From Microbulbifer bruguierae (lineage in GTDB: Bacteria; Pseudomonadota; Gammaproteobacteria; Pseudomonadales; Cellvibrionaceae), in NCBI RefSeq assembly GCF_029869925.1, contig NZ_CP118605.1, positions 3,872,001 through 3,936,000 of the forward strand: a stretch of DNA of 64,000 nucleotides, read 5' to 3'. Below, in pieces: positions 46,012 to 55,086 of this stretch. A program made the translations under genes and the position numbers. Position 1 is the first letter of the stretch. The number at the start of each line of letters is the position of its first letter. The notes beneath the pieces were generated by a model. It had not been told where the DNA came from. It made no database searches and saw only the letters and a list, made by a program, of their open reading frames with translations.

Positions 46012-47211
46012 ATGAACAATACGCTCCAGGGGGTGCGAATCCTCGATCTCACGCACATGCTGTCTGGTCCCTACGGGGGCATGATCCTGGCGGATCTGGG
46101 TGCGGAAACCATCAAGGTCGAACCTCTGCATGGGGAGGGTACCCGCAAGTTGCTGGCGACAGACCCTTCGAATTCTCTCGGCGGCATGGGGGCCTATTTC
46201 ATCACGCTTAACCGTAACAAGAAAAGTGTCGCCATTGACCTCAAGACCGAGGCTGGTCTCGCCCAGTTCTACAAACTGGTGGAGGTGTCGGATATCGTAC
46301 TCAGCAACTTCGGTGCCGGCGTGCCCGAGCGCCTTGGTATCGATTACGACACCCTGTGCAAGGTCAATCCCCGCATCATCACCTGTACCGTGTCCGGCTT
46401 CGGCTCGGATGGCCCCGGCCATAAGCGCCCGGCCTTTGATCAGGTGGCTCAGGCGTCTGGTGGAGGCATGTCCATTACCGGTACCGATCCGGAGCATCCG
46501 GTGCGCGCGGGCATTCCCATTGGCGACCTCGGCGGCGGCATGTTTGGAGTAATGGGGATTCTCGCCGCGCTGTACGAGCGCGAGCGCAGCGGTCGCGGCC
46601 AGCATGTGGATATCTCCATGCTCGATTGCCAGATTTCCCTGCTGAACTACATGGCCACCATGCATTTCCTGTCCGGGGAGAATCCGCACCCGATCGGCAA
46701 CTCGCACTTCGTACACGTGCCTTACAACACCTTCCGCTGCGCCGACGGGTTTGTCGTCATCGCGGTGATTACCGATAACTTCTGGCAAAACCTGAAAGAA
46801 GTGGTGCCCTGTGCGGAATTTGACGATCCCGCCCTTGATGGGCAGCCCGGCCGTTGGGCCGCGCGGGACATGATCAACCAGAAACTGAACGAGATTCTCA
46901 GCACCAACACCTGCGAGTACTGGCTGGCGCTACTGGAGCAAAAACGCATTCCCTGTGCACCGGTCAATAGTTTCAGTCAGGCACTGTCGGATCCCCAGGT
47001 ATTGCACCGCAAAATGGTGGTGGACCTGAAGCACCCGGATGGCACGAGTACCCGCGGACCGGGCAACCCGATCAAGCTTTCGCGCACCGGTGACGACGAG
47101 TACAGCCCGGCACCGCTGTTGGGGCAGCATACCTGCGAAGTATTCACTTCCCTGCTGGGCTACAGCGAGGAAGAAGTTGCACAAATGCAGCGTGATGGAG
47201 TCATTGCCTGA
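46012..47211 (+). CDS. CaiB/BaiF-family (class III) CoA-transferase 1
   Basis: Transfers CoA between carboxylic acids, activating the substrate of the downstream lyase. The family start VRILDLTHMLSGPYGGMILADLG is followed by IKVEPLHGEGTR; the catalytic Asp is in GIPIGDLGGGMFG near residue 170. The length (399 aa) is standard. ATG 46012 gives the usual start; the ribosome site is weak. The stop overlaps the start of the HMG-CoA-lyase-family gene (TGATG), so the two are coupled. The operon continues with leuC- and leuD-like genes. Confidence 0.88.
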   Translation: MNNTLQGVRILDLTHMLSGPYGGMILADLGAETIKVEPLHGEGTRKLLATDPSNSLGGMGAYFITLNRNKKSVAIDLKTEAGLAQFYKLVEVSDIVLSNFGAGVPERLGIDYDTLCKVNPRIITCTVSGFGSDGPGHKRPAFDQVAQASGGGMSITGTDPEHPVRAGIPIGDLGGGMFGVMGILAALYERERSGRGQHVDISMLDCQISLLNYMATMHFLSGENPHPIGNSHFVHVPYNTFRCADGFVVIAVITDNFWQNLKEVVPCAEFDDPALDGQPGRWAARDMINQKLNEILSTNTCEYWLALLEQKRIPCAPVNSFSQALSDPQVLHRKMVVDLKHPDGTSTRGPGNPIKLSRTGDDEYSPAPLLGQHTCEVFTSLLGYSEEEVAQMQRDGVIA

Positions 47212-48137
47212 TGGATGGGAAGGTTATTGTCAACGAGGTTGGTCCGCGGGACGGTCTGCAGAACCAGCCCAAAATACTCAGCGTCGCCGAACGTGTGCAG
47301 TTGGTGGAGGCGCTTGCGGCGGCAGGGGTGAATCATATTGAGGTCGGTGCATTTGTGTCACCGAAGGCGGTGCCGGCGATGGCCGGTACAGACCAAGTGA
47401 TGACCGCGCTGTCATCCCTGCAGGGTATTTCTCTGAGTGCCCTGATTCCCAACCTGCGCGGCTATGAACTGGCGCGCGCCGCCGGTGTGGAGACCGTTGC
47501 CATGGTGTTGTACGCCAGTGATGGCATGGCGCAGCGCAATGTGAAAATGACCCGGGCGGAGGCGGAAGCGGATGCCGCGACCATCATTGCCCGTGCGGCG
47601 GAAGACGGTGCGCGGGTGATCGCCACCATCGCGGTGGCGTTTTCCTGTCCCTTTGATGGTCCCACCGATCCTCTGGTGGTGCGGGATATTGCCCAGCGTT
47701 TTGTCGCGCAGGGGGCCGAACGGGTGGTGATTGCGGATTCCATCGGTGCCGGCAATCCGCTGCAGGTACGCCAGTTAATGGATCCACTGGTGGCGAGCCT
47801 GGGAGCCGAGCGCCTCGGTTGCCACTTTCACGATACCCGGGCCATGGGGCTGGCCAATGTATTCGCCGCACTGGAATCCGGTGTGCGTTATTTCGATGCG
47901 TCCATTGGCGGCCTGGGCGGCTGTCCTTTCGCGCCGGGAGCAACGGGAAATGTGGCTACGGAAGATGTCGTAATGATGTTGGAGCAGATGGGGGTGAGCA
48001 CGGGAATTGATCTCGACGCCCTGATGCGCGCGTCAGAATTGTCTGAAGTCCTCACCGGCACCGCGCCCGGTGGCCGCGCCAAAAGCTGGTTGAAACCCTG
48101 GCTGGAGAGGCGCCGATTGGCCGTTGGTGTCGCGTGA
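47211..48137 (+). CDS. HMG-CoA lyase-family acyl-CoA lyase 1
   Basis: A TIM-barrel lyase that cleaves 3-hydroxy-3-methylglutaryl-CoA-like thioesters by retro-aldol reaction. Signatures: NEVGPRDGLQNQP at the N-terminus (catalytic Arg, metal Asp), HFHDTRAMG (metal His pair) near residue 205, and the catalytic Cys loop GGLGGCPFAPGATGN near 235. The length (308 aa) is normal. Coupled to a CoA-transferase and followed by a LeuCD-type hydratase, it more likely cleaves a malyl-CoA analogue (for example citramalyl-CoA) than leucine-derived HMG-CoA; that is inference. Confidence 0.85.
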   Translation: MDGKVIVNEVGPRDGLQNQPKILSVAERVQLVEALAAAGVNHIEVGAFVSPKAVPAMAGTDQVMTALSSLQGISLSALIPNLRGYELARAAGVETVAMVLYASDGMAQRNVKMTRAEAEADAATIIARAAEDGARVIATIAVAFSCPFDGPTDPLVVRDIAQRFVAQGAERVVIADSIGAGNPLQVRQLMDPLVASLGAERLGCHFHDTRAMGLANVFAALESGVRYFDASIGGLGGCPFAPGATGNVATEDVVMMLEQMGVSTGIDLDALMRASELSEVLTGTAPGGRAKSWLKPWLERRRLAVGVA

Positions 48138-48197
48138 TGGTTGTGATGGCTGGCGGTTCGGGCCTCAAGGCATACTGGCGGGAGTAGAGTGCGCAAA

Positions 48198-49616
48198 ATG
48201 GCGAAAACACTGTTTGAAAAGTTGTGGTCCGATCATGAAATCCAGCAGTTGGAAGACGGCGATTCACTGATTTATATCGATCGGGTGTTCCTGCATGAGC
48301 GCACTGGCTCGGTGGCCCTGGAAAGTCTGTCCAGCGATGGTCGCGCAGTAAGAACCCCAGGGCGTGTGTTCTGCAGTATGGACCATATTGTCGACACCCT
48401 GCCGGGGCGAGGGGACGACACTCTGGTGCCGGCGGGCAAGGCGTTTATCCAGTCTACGCGTCAGGCATCGCGCCAGGCCGGTATTCACCTGTTTGATGTC
48501 AATGATTTCGATCAGGGCATCGTGCACGTCATTTCGCCGGAGCTGGGCATCGTCCAGCCGGGATGCACACTGGTCTGCCCGGACAGTCATACCTGTTCCC
48601 AGGGGGCGTTGGGTGCGTTGGCCTGGGGTATCGGTTCCAGTCAGGCGGAACATGCGATGGCCACCAATACGCTGGTGGTAAAAAAGCCGCGCAGTATGCG
48701 GGTTAACTTCCATGGAACACTGTCGCCGGGGGTGACCGCCAAGGATCTGATCCTGCACCTGATCGCGCGTTATGGCGCGGCGGGTGGTTCCGGTTACGCG
48801 ATTGAATTTGCCGGTGAGGTGATTCGCAATCTGGACGTCGAGGCTCGCCTGACGCTGTGCAATATGGCGGTCGAGTTTTCCGCATTTACCGCCGTGATCG
48901 CTCCGGATCAGAAAACCATCGACTATCTGCAGGGACGGCGCTATGCGCCGAGTGGTGATAACTGGGGTGCTGCGCTGGATTACTGGTGCAGTCTGCACTC
49001 CGATCCTGGAGCCACTTTCGATCGGGAAATCGACATCGACTGCAGCGAGCTTGCGCCCTGTGTGACCTGGGGTACCAGTCCGCAACACGCCTGTGAAATT
49101 ACCGGGAAGGTGCCGGATATCGCCCCCGGAGCCGGTGATACCGATCATGCAACATGGCGTCGCGCCTACGAGTACATGGGGGTGCAGGCGGGGCAGCCAC
49201 TGCGGTCTCTGGCCATCGACGCCGCGTTTATCGGCTCCTGTACCAACAGCCGTATCAGCGACCTGCGGCAAGCGGCTGCGGTGTTGAGCGGTCGCCGGGT
49301 GGCAGAAGGCGTGCGTGCGATCTGTGTTCCTGGTTCCCAGGGGGTCAAGCGCCAGGCGGAAGCGGAGGGACTGGACCGCATTTTTATGGACGCGGGATTT
49401 GAATGGCGTGAGCCTGGCTGTTCCATGTGCTTTTTTGCCGGTGGTGAAAGTTTCGGTTTTCGCCAGCGAATTGCCACCAGCACCAACCGCAATTTCGAGG
49501 GGCGCCAGGGGCCGGAATCCCGCTCGCATCTGGCGAGCCCGGCCACAGTGGCGGCATCGGCGATCGCCGGCCACCTGGCGGATCCGAGGGACTATTTAGA
49601 AGGAAAGCCGGCGTGA
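48198..49616 (+). CDS. LeuC-type large subunit of a hydro-lyase
   Basis: The iron-sulfur subunit of an isopropylmalate-isomerase-like enzyme (472 aa). It has the start MAKTLFEKLW, CPDSHTCSQGALGALAWGIG, and the cluster cysteines in IGSCTNSRISD (near 343) and PGCSMCFFAGG (near 405). Family members interconvert 2- and 3-hydroxy acids via a cis-unsaturated acid; related enzymes hydrate maleate, citraconate or dimethylmaleate. No leuA or leuB is nearby, and the genes lie in a catabolic operon, so a specialised hydratase is favoured over leucine synthesis. I chose ATG 48198 by homology; GTG 48189 is an alternative. Confidence 0.82.
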   Translation: MAKTLFEKLWSDHEIQQLEDGDSLIYIDRVFLHERTGSVALESLSSDGRAVRTPGRVFCSMDHIVDTLPGRGDDTLVPAGKAFIQSTRQASRQAGIHLFDVNDFDQGIVHVISPELGIVQPGCTLVCPDSHTCSQGALGALAWGIGSSQAEHAMATNTLVVKKPRSMRVNFHGTLSPGVTAKDLILHLIARYGAAGGSGYAIEFAGEVIRNLDVEARLTLCNMAVEFSAFTAVIAPDQKTIDYLQGRRYAPSGDNWGAALDYWCSLHSDPGATFDREIDIDCSELAPCVTWGTSPQHACEITGKVPDIAPGAGDTDHATWRRAYEYMGVQAGQPLRSLAIDAAFIGSCTNSRISDLRQAAAVLSGRRVAEGVRAICVPGSQGVKRQAEAEGLDRIFMDAGFEWREPGCSMCFFAGGESFGFRQRIATSTNRNFEGRQGPESRSHLASPATVAASAIAGHLADPRDYLEGKPA

Positions 49617-50236
49617 AGAAATTTCAGATCCATCGTGGCGTGGCTGCGCCCCTGCTGCGAGTGAATGTGGACACCGACGCGATCATTCCATCCCGCGAAA
49701 TGAAATTGGTCTCCAAAAAAGGACTCAGTGAAGGCCTGTTCGCCGGCTGGCGTTACACGGAAGTGGGTGGCCGTACGCCAACTGCGGATTTTGTCTTGAA
49801 CCGGCCCGAATACGTCGGGGCCAGTATTTTACTTTCGGGACCAAATTTTGGTTGTGGCTCTTCCCGTGAGCACGCGGTATGGGCACTGTCGGAATTCGGT
49901 ATCCGGGCCATCGTAGCACCGAGCTTCGGGGTAATTTTTCAGGGCAACTGCGAGCGCAACGGTATTTTACCGGTCGTGCTGGATGAAGCGGTAGTGCGTT
50001 CCATTGCCGAGCAGGTGGAGGAAGACCCTCAGCAGTGTCAGGTCACCATCGATCTGGAGCATCAGCAGCTGCTCGACCCACGGGGAAGGCAGCATCGATT
50101 CGAGATTGCCCGTTCAAGCCGCGAGATGTTGCTGAACGGACTGGATCAGATTGGCCTGACCTTGAACCGGTTGGAAGCGATTGAAAAGTTCGAAGAAAAA
50201 CTGCGCGCGCGTCGTCCCTGGCTGTTCGAGTTTTAA
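49613..50236 (+). CDS. LeuD-type small subunit of a hydro-lyase
   Basis: The swivelling small subunit partner of the LeuC-like protein (207 aa). It shows NVDTDAIIPSREM near residue 20 and the substrate-loop motif GPNFGCGSSREHAVWAL near 80-95. The start is GTG 49613, overlapping the leuC-like stop (GTGA). The length is typical for LeuD. It is the last gene of the four-gene plus-strand operon and is convergent with the GntR gene, separated by a strong hairpin. Confidence 0.85.
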   Translation: MKKFQIHRGVAAPLLRVNVDTDAIIPSREMKLVSKKGLSEGLFAGWRYTEVGGRTPTADFVLNRPEYVGASILLSGPNFGCGSSREHAVWALSEFGIRAIVAPSFGVIFQGNCERNGILPVVLDEAVVRSIAEQVEEDPQQCQVTIDLEHQQLLDPRGRQHRFEIARSSREMLLNGLDQIGLTLNRLEAIEKFEEKLRARRPWLFEF

Positions 50237-50256
50237 AGACACAACGCCGCGAACCG

Positions 50257-50282
50257 GCTGACCCGCATCGGTGCGGGTCAGC
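50257..50282. terminator. Strong hairpin between convergent leuD-like and gntR genes
   Basis: GCTGACCCGCA (50257-50267) and TGCGGGTCAGC (50272-50282) form a perfect 11-bp stem with loop TCGG. It abuts the gntR stop. There is no long U run on either strand, so it may act as a weak or structure-only terminator. Confidence 0.55.
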
Positions 50283-51056
50283 TCAGATTTCATCAATGGT
50301 CAAATCCATCTGGTACTGGAAATGCTCTGGATTGTAGAGCACATGCATCAGGTCCCGCAGTTGTTCCTTGGCATCGTAAGAGCGTCTCACCATGCTCAAT
50401 AGTGGTGTGCCGGGTTTGATATTCAGGGCAGCGGCAACGTCTTCCGGCGCCGAAACGGCACTCAGGGTCTGCTTTACATGGGTGATGTTCAGACCCTGTG
50501 TGCGGAAGATTTCCAGCCTTGGAGTTGAGGTGAGCTGGCGTGCCGTCGGCTTTTTCTGCAGGCCCACGGTCCAGCTGTCGTAGTAACCAAAGGGCTCTCC
50601 ATCCCGCGAGCGCACGCGCACCATGCGCAGTGCGGTATCTCCCGCGTCCAGCGCGAATTCTTCACGCACTTCTGCCGGCGGTTTTAATTTGTCCAGTTCC
50701 AGCAGGCGTACCTCCGTCTGCCGCGCCATGCTTTCAATTTCCTGCAGCATACCCACCAGCGGAGCTTTTACCGGCCCCGGTGTGTATTTGAAAATCACGT
50801 GGGAACCCTTGCCCCGGCGTCGCTCTACCAGATTCTCCGCCGCCAGTTCATCCATGGCGCGCTTGGCGGTGATACGCGATACGTCGAAGGCTTCCGAAAG
50901 TTGTTGCTCGGTGGGCATCAGGGCACCGTTGGCAAGGGTGCCGTTGAGAATCAGGTTTTTCAGCAGGCTGTAGAGCTGGTAGTAAAGCGGGGAGTGGCTG
51001 CTAGGATCGAGGGCTTTGCGCTGGCGGGGGCTGATCAGTTTGTCGATGGTACTCAT
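50283..51056 (-). CDS. GntR/HutC-family transcriptional regulator
   Basis: A 257-aa regulator of the GntR superfamily, HutC branch. The N-terminal winged helix covers about 20-85: YYQLYSLLKNLILNG, LMPTEQQLSEAFDVSRITAKRAMDEL and GKGSHVIF. The C-terminal effector domain is UTRA-like (residues about 105-250), with RVRSRDGEPFGYYDSW. It probably senses a pathway intermediate. I chose ATG 51056; ATG 51089 is an alternative that would place the candidate operator directly in front of the start. It lies within the catabolic island and is the obvious candidate to bind the three repeat sites described here. Confidence 0.87.
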   Translation of the reverse strand: MSTIDKLISPRQRKALDPSSHSPLYYQLYSLLKNLILNGTLANGALMPTEQQLSEAFDVSRITAKRAMDELAAENLVERRRGKGSHVIFKYTPGPVKAPLVGMLQEIESMARQTEVRLLELDKLKPPAEVREEFALDAGDTALRMVRVRSRDGEPFGYYDSWTVGLQKKPTARQLTSTPRLEIFRTQGLNITHVKQTLSAVSAPEDVAAALNIKPGTPLLSMVRRSYDAKEQLRDLMHVLYNPEHFQYQMDLTIDEI

Positions 51057-51090
51057 TGCTCTGGGACTGTACTCAGGAATATTAGTCATA

Positions 51091-51111
51091 ATGTTATAGC
51101 ATATAGAACAT
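51091..51111. promoter_or_regulatory. GntR operator candidate, site C (autoregulation)
   Basis: ATGTTATA-GCA-TATAGAACAT is an inverted repeat with one extra G in the right arm, 35 bases upstream of the chosen gntR start. It shares TATAACA/TGTTATA half-sites with sites A and B. Confidence 0.45.
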
Positions 51112-51194
51112 TGAGGCCACGCGGCGAAGGCCACTTAACCTCAAACCCCTGTTGATGTTCTATGTCTGCGCTACTCAGCCGGTTTCGAATCGGA

Positions 51195-52661
51195 TCAGGG
51201 CTGCTGTTGGGAGTATCCGGTTGCAGAAGGGTTCTCGGTATTGGCAGTGCTAACAGCACCGGCCCGTATCCGGAATACCAGTAGCAAAACAAGTCCGCAA
51301 GTAAACGGAATCAAGCGCTCGAAGGCCTGTCCCAAAGTGTTCGGCGCTAGATACAGTGCAACCGCCAGCACAAACCCCGTGACCATGGACAGCAAGGTAC
51401 CGGGAGAGCGCACGCGGATACCGGCCAGGCGCACAAATACCAGCGGACCAAAAGCCGAGCCGATGGCAACCCAGGCGAACAGCACACGTTCGAAAATAGT
51501 GGCCGGCAGCGCCAGTGCAACCCATGCAGAAAGTGCGCAGATTGCGACGATGGCGGCGCGGGATACCAGCAGCGGGCGCTCGGCAAAACGTTTACCCAGA
51601 CCGAGATCCCAGGACAGGCTGGAGGCGCACACCAACAGCAAACTGTCAGCAGTCGACATGATGGCCGACAGCACCGCCGCCAGCAGAAGGCCGCTTACCA
51701 CCGGTGAAAAAAGCAGCCCGGTGAGGTCGAAGAAAATAGTTTCCGGAGTAGGTGACTGCGGTAAGAGGATGTGTCCCGCGAGACCGAGAAAACACATCCC
51801 GGAAAATACCAGCGTATACCAGCCGATGGCGATCCAGCGCGCCTGCTTGAGCGCGCGTTCGTCGCGCAGGGCCATAAAACGGGTGAGCAGGTGAGGTTGG
51901 CCGAAGGTGCCGATACCGATAGCGAGGTTGCCGGCGATAAAACCGAGTATGCCGAGGCCGATATTGCCACCACTCAGACTGAGCTGCTGCGGACTGCTCA
52001 CTGCAACCAGTCCGCTGCTGAACCCCTCCCAGCCACCTACCGCCACCCAGGCAGCAACCGGCAGCAGAATGGCTGCAACTGCCATCAACATTCCTTGCAG
52101 GGTATCCGTCAGGGAAACGGCCCAGAAGCCGCCCAGCAGTGTATAAATCATGATGATGGTTGCACCGATCAAAATGCTCTCGGAGCGACCCAGGTCGAAG
52201 GTGCTGCTGAAGGTATTGCCGGCCCCCTGAAACTGGGAAGAGATATAAACCACAAACGACAGGACGATCACTGCGGAAGCAAAAATTGTGATTCGCTTTT
52301 GGTTGCGGGCGTCGCTGTCGTGGGCGAGAAATTCGGTGAGAGTGATGATGTTGTGGGTGCGGCTGAAGCGCATCATGCGTGGGGCCACCCACAGCCAGGC
52401 GACGGCACAACCTACGATGGCCCCGGCGGCGATCCACAGTGTCGACAGGCCGGCGACATAGGCAATACCGCTCACGCCCAATAGTGTCCAAGCCGATGTG
52501 GCGCTGGCGGAATAGCTGATAGCCGCCACCACTGGCCCCAGATTGCGTCCACCCAAAAAATAATCTTCGCTGGTATGCGTGCGGCGCTGGGCCCAGATAC
52601 CAATGACGATAAGCAGGGTTTTGTACGCAATCAGAGTAATCAGAACCGTAGTGGTATTCAT
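51195..52661 (-). CDS. Sodium/solute symporter (SSS family)
   Basis: A 488-aa inner-membrane importer of the SSS family (PutP-like), using the sodium gradient. About 13 hydrophobic segments are visible. Family signatures: SEDYFLGGRNLGP near residue 30, GGFWAVSLTDTLQG near 180, GTFGQPHLLTRFMAL near 255, and LLLAAVLSAIMSTADSLLL near 330. The gene lies downstream of the CoA-transferase 2 gene on the same strand, about 116 bases apart. It is likely to import the substrate of the catabolic island; the solute is not predictable. Confidence 0.9.
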   Translation of the reverse strand: MNTTTVLITLIAYKTLLIVIGIWAQRRTHTSEDYFLGGRNLGPVVAAISYSASATSAWTLLGVSGIAYVAGLSTLWIAAGAIVGCAVAWLWVAPRMMRFSRTHNIITLTEFLAHDSDARNQKRITIFASAVIVLSFVVYISSQFQGAGNTFSSTFDLGRSESILIGATIIMIYTLLGGFWAVSLTDTLQGMLMAVAAILLPVAAWVAVGGWEGFSSGLVAVSSPQQLSLSGGNIGLGILGFIAGNLAIGIGTFGQPHLLTRFMALRDERALKQARWIAIGWYTLVFSGMCFLGLAGHILLPQSPTPETIFFDLTGLLFSPVVSGLLLAAVLSAIMSTADSLLLVCASSLSWDLGLGKRFAERPLLVSRAAIVAICALSAWVALALPATIFERVLFAWVAIGSAFGPLVFVRLAGIRVRSPGTLLSMVTGFVLAVALYLAPNTLGQAFERLIPFTCGLVLLLVFRIRAGAVSTANTENPSATGYSQQQP

Positions 52662-52777
52662 GCGCGCTGTCCGTTTTTTACTGCCTGGATTTATTGCCGT
52701 CAGTAGTTATTACAGGCCGTATCTGGTGTTAAATCGCTCTTGGTAACAGGTATTGAATCTGCAAAGCCTGTGCCGAA

Positions 52778-53965
52778 TCAGTCTTCATCCCGCAGCACGC
52801 CCGCAGCAACCAGTTCGTCGATTGCGGTATCGGTGAAACCCGCATTGCGAAGGGTGTCGCGGGTGTGATCGGCTTCCCGGGGGGGATCGCTGCGCAGGCC
52901 GAATTTGTGTCCTCCAATTTCGATCGGTAGTGCCGGTACCTTGGCGCGGGTGCCGCCGGGCAGGGTCAGTTCCAGCAGACCATTGGCGTTGAGCTGTGGA
53001 TCGTCAAACAGGTCCTGGGGACGGTTGATCGGCGCGTAGGGCAGGCCGGTGCTGTCCAGCTTGTCGGTGAGTTCCTGCGTGGACAGGTGTCTAAAGACTT
53101 CGCTCAGGGCGGGGATGATGCGGTCGCGTTGTTCGAAACGGCCACTGTTGGCATCGAGGGAGGTGTCGTTGGCGAATTCCTCGAGCATGAATGTCTTGCA
53201 CAGCAGCCGCCACTGGGTATCGCTGACGACAGCGACAAAAATTTTGTCGTTATCTGCGGTCTCGAAAGTATCGTAGACCCCCCAGGCGGAGCGGCGCACT
53301 GACATGGGGGGCGGTGCTTCGCCGGTGATCGCGCACTGCGCCATATGCTGGCCAACCATAAATGCAGTGGTTTCGAACAGCGCGCTGGTTACCTGTTTGC
53401 CCAGGCCGCTGTGGTGGCGCTCCTCGAGCGCGGCGAGAATGCCGATAACACCGAACATGGCCCCGGAAATATCGATGACCGATGACCCCGCCCGCATCGG
53501 ACGATCTGGCAGCCCGGTCATGTAAGCCAGGCCTCCCATCATCTGCGCGACTTCATCCAGCGCCGTGCGGTGCTCGTAAGGGCCACTCAGGAAACCTTTC
53601 AGGGAGCAGTAAATCAGTCGCGGGTGTGCTTTGGACAGGGTTTCATAATCCAGTCCCAAAGCTTGCAGGGCACCGGGGCGGAAATTCTCGATCACGATAT
53701 CCGCCTGGGCAATCAATTCCAGTACGACTTCGCGCCCGCGCTCGGATTTGAGGTCGAGGCAGAGGCTGCGCTTGTTACGGTTATACATGGTGAAATAACC
53801 GGATCCGGAGCCCTTCAGCCGGCGCGTGTTGTCGCCCTTGAGAGGTTCGACTTTGATGACTTCGGCACCGAGGTCCGCAAGGATTACCCCGGTGGCAGGG
53901 CCCATGACCATGTGGCTCAACTCGACCACTTTGATGTTCTTCAGGGGAAGTGTATTTGTTGCCAT
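52778..53965 (-). CDS. CaiB/BaiF-family (class III) CoA-transferase 2
   Basis: A second class III CoA-transferase (395 aa). The start reads IKVVELSHMVMGPATGVILADLG, followed by VIKVEPLKGDNTRRLKG; the catalytic Asp is in RAGSSVIDISGAMFG near residue 170. It has only partial similarity to CoA-transferase 1, so a different acid is likely. The ATG (53965) has AGAGG 4 bases upstream. It is divergent from HMG-CoA-lyase-family gene 2, with site B in between. Confidence 0.88.
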   Translation of the reverse strand: MATNTLPLKNIKVVELSHMVMGPATGVILADLGAEVIKVEPLKGDNTRRLKGSGSGYFTMYNRNKRSLCLDLKSERGREVVLELIAQADIVIENFRPGALQALGLDYETLSKAHPRLIYCSLKGFLSGPYEHRTALDEVAQMMGGLAYMTGLPDRPMRAGSSVIDISGAMFGVIGILAALEERHHSGLGKQVTSALFETTAFMVGQHMAQCAITGEAPPPMSVRRSAWGVYDTFETADNDKIFVAVVSDTQWRLLCKTFMLEEFANDTSLDANSGRFEQRDRIIPALSEVFRHLSTQELTDKLDSTGLPYAPINRPQDLFDDPQLNANGLLELTLPGGTRAKVPALPIEIGGHKFGLRSDPPREADHTRDTLRNAGFTDTAIDELVAAGVLRDED

Positions 53966-54030
53966 GTCGCCTCTGTCGGAATGCCGGTGATAAACGGGTT
54001 TGCGCAGTACTGTGAATAATGCTGGTTAAT

Positions 54031-54050
54031 TTGGTATAACAATATAACAT
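54031..54050. promoter_or_regulatory. GntR operator candidate, site B
   Basis: TTGGTATA-ACAA-TATAACAT matches site A in 13 of 16 arm positions and has the same 4-nt spacer. It lies between the divergent CoA-transferase 2 and lyase 2 genes, about 70 bases from each likely start. Confidence 0.5.
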
Positions 54051-54121
54051 TAGGGTTAATGATGAGCTTAATGTCACAGTATTGCAAGGTGAATGGTCCG
54101 GCAGCGAAGAGAGGTGCAAGG

Positions 54122-55051
54122 TTGGAACAGATCGATATTCTGGTAAGTGAAGTTGGGCCTCGGGACGGTTTGCAGAGCCTGCAACAGATCATGCCGACTG
54201 CGGCAAAGTGTGAATGGATCTCCCTGCTGGCTGCAGCTGGTGTGCGTGAGGTAGAGGTGGGGTCCTTCGTGCCGGCGAGTGTGCTGCCGCAGATGGCGGA
54301 CACGGCGGAAGTCGTGGCCCATGCGAAAACCATTCCGGGGCTGGACGTCGCCGTGCTGGTGCCAAACCTGCGGGGGGCGGAGAACGCGGTGAAGGCGGGG
54401 GCGGACAAAATCAGTATTCCCCTGTCTGTCAGCGAGACCCACAGTCTGAAGAACGTGCGCCGCAGCCACACGCAGATGCTGGAGGAAATCCATTCCATAG
54501 CAGAGCTGATTGCGGCACAGCCTGCAGAGCGCCGCCCGTATTTTGAAGTGGGGTTATCGACCGCATTCGGCTGCACTCTTGAGGGGCCAGTCTCCGAGGA
54601 GCTGGTTGTGCGGCTGGCGGTATTGGCGATTGAAGCGGGGGCTGCTGAAGTCGGTCTTTCGGATACTACCGGCTATGCCAATCCCGCCCAGGTAAGGCGT
54701 CTGGTAAAAAAAGTCTGGGATGCGGTCGGGCGCGAACGTCTCAACGGGGTGCACCTTCACAACACCCGGGGCCAGGGGCTCGCCAATGCGCTGGCGGCAA
54801 TGGATATCGGCATTACCACGGTGGATGCTTCCATGGGAGGTATCGGCGGTTGCCCGTTTGCTCCGGGCGCCTCCGGTAATATCGTCACCGAGGATCTGGT
54901 GTTTTTGGTGGAAGCGATGGGGCTGCGCACCGGTATCGATTTTGACGGTCTGTTACGTGCACGCAATTATCTTGCAGGGGCTCTACCCGGCGTGGAAATT
55001 TTCGGATTTACCCCGGAAGCCGGGTTGCCCCGAGGGTTTCAGAACACCTGA
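54122..55051 (+). CDS. HMG-CoA lyase-family acyl-CoA lyase 2
   Basis: A second lyase of this family (309 aa from TTG 54122). Signatures: SEVGPRDGLQSLQ, HLHNTRGQGLANALAAMD (here His-x-His-Asn, where lyase 1 has His-x-His-Asp) and GGIGGCPFAPGASGN with the catalytic Cys. I prefer TTG 54122 because GAAGAGAGG ends 7 bases upstream and because site B sits just before; ATG 54059 would add 21 unmatched residues and begin 9 bases from the operator. It pairs with the divergent CoA-transferase 2 and ends in a terminator. Confidence 0.85.
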   Translation: MEQIDILVSEVGPRDGLQSLQQIMPTAAKCEWISLLAAAGVREVEVGSFVPASVLPQMADTAEVVAHAKTIPGLDVAVLVPNLRGAENAVKAGADKISIPLSVSETHSLKNVRRSHTQMLEEIHSIAELIAAQPAERRPYFEVGLSTAFGCTLEGPVSEELVVRLAVLAIEAGAAEVGLSDTTGYANPAQVRRLVKKVWDAVGRERLNGVHLHNTRGQGLANALAAMDIGITTVDASMGGIGGCPFAPGASGNIVTEDLVFLVEAMGLRTGIDFDGLLRARNYLAGALPGVEIFGFTPEAGLPRGFQNT

Positions 55052-55058
55052 CGTGCAG

Positions 55059-55086
55059 GACGGGACCTAAGTGTCCCGTCAGTTTT
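55059..55086 (+). terminator. Terminator after lyase 2
   Basis: GACGGGAC (55059-55066) pairs with GTCCCGTC (55073-55080), 6-nt loop, followed by AGTTTTC. Confidence 0.75.
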
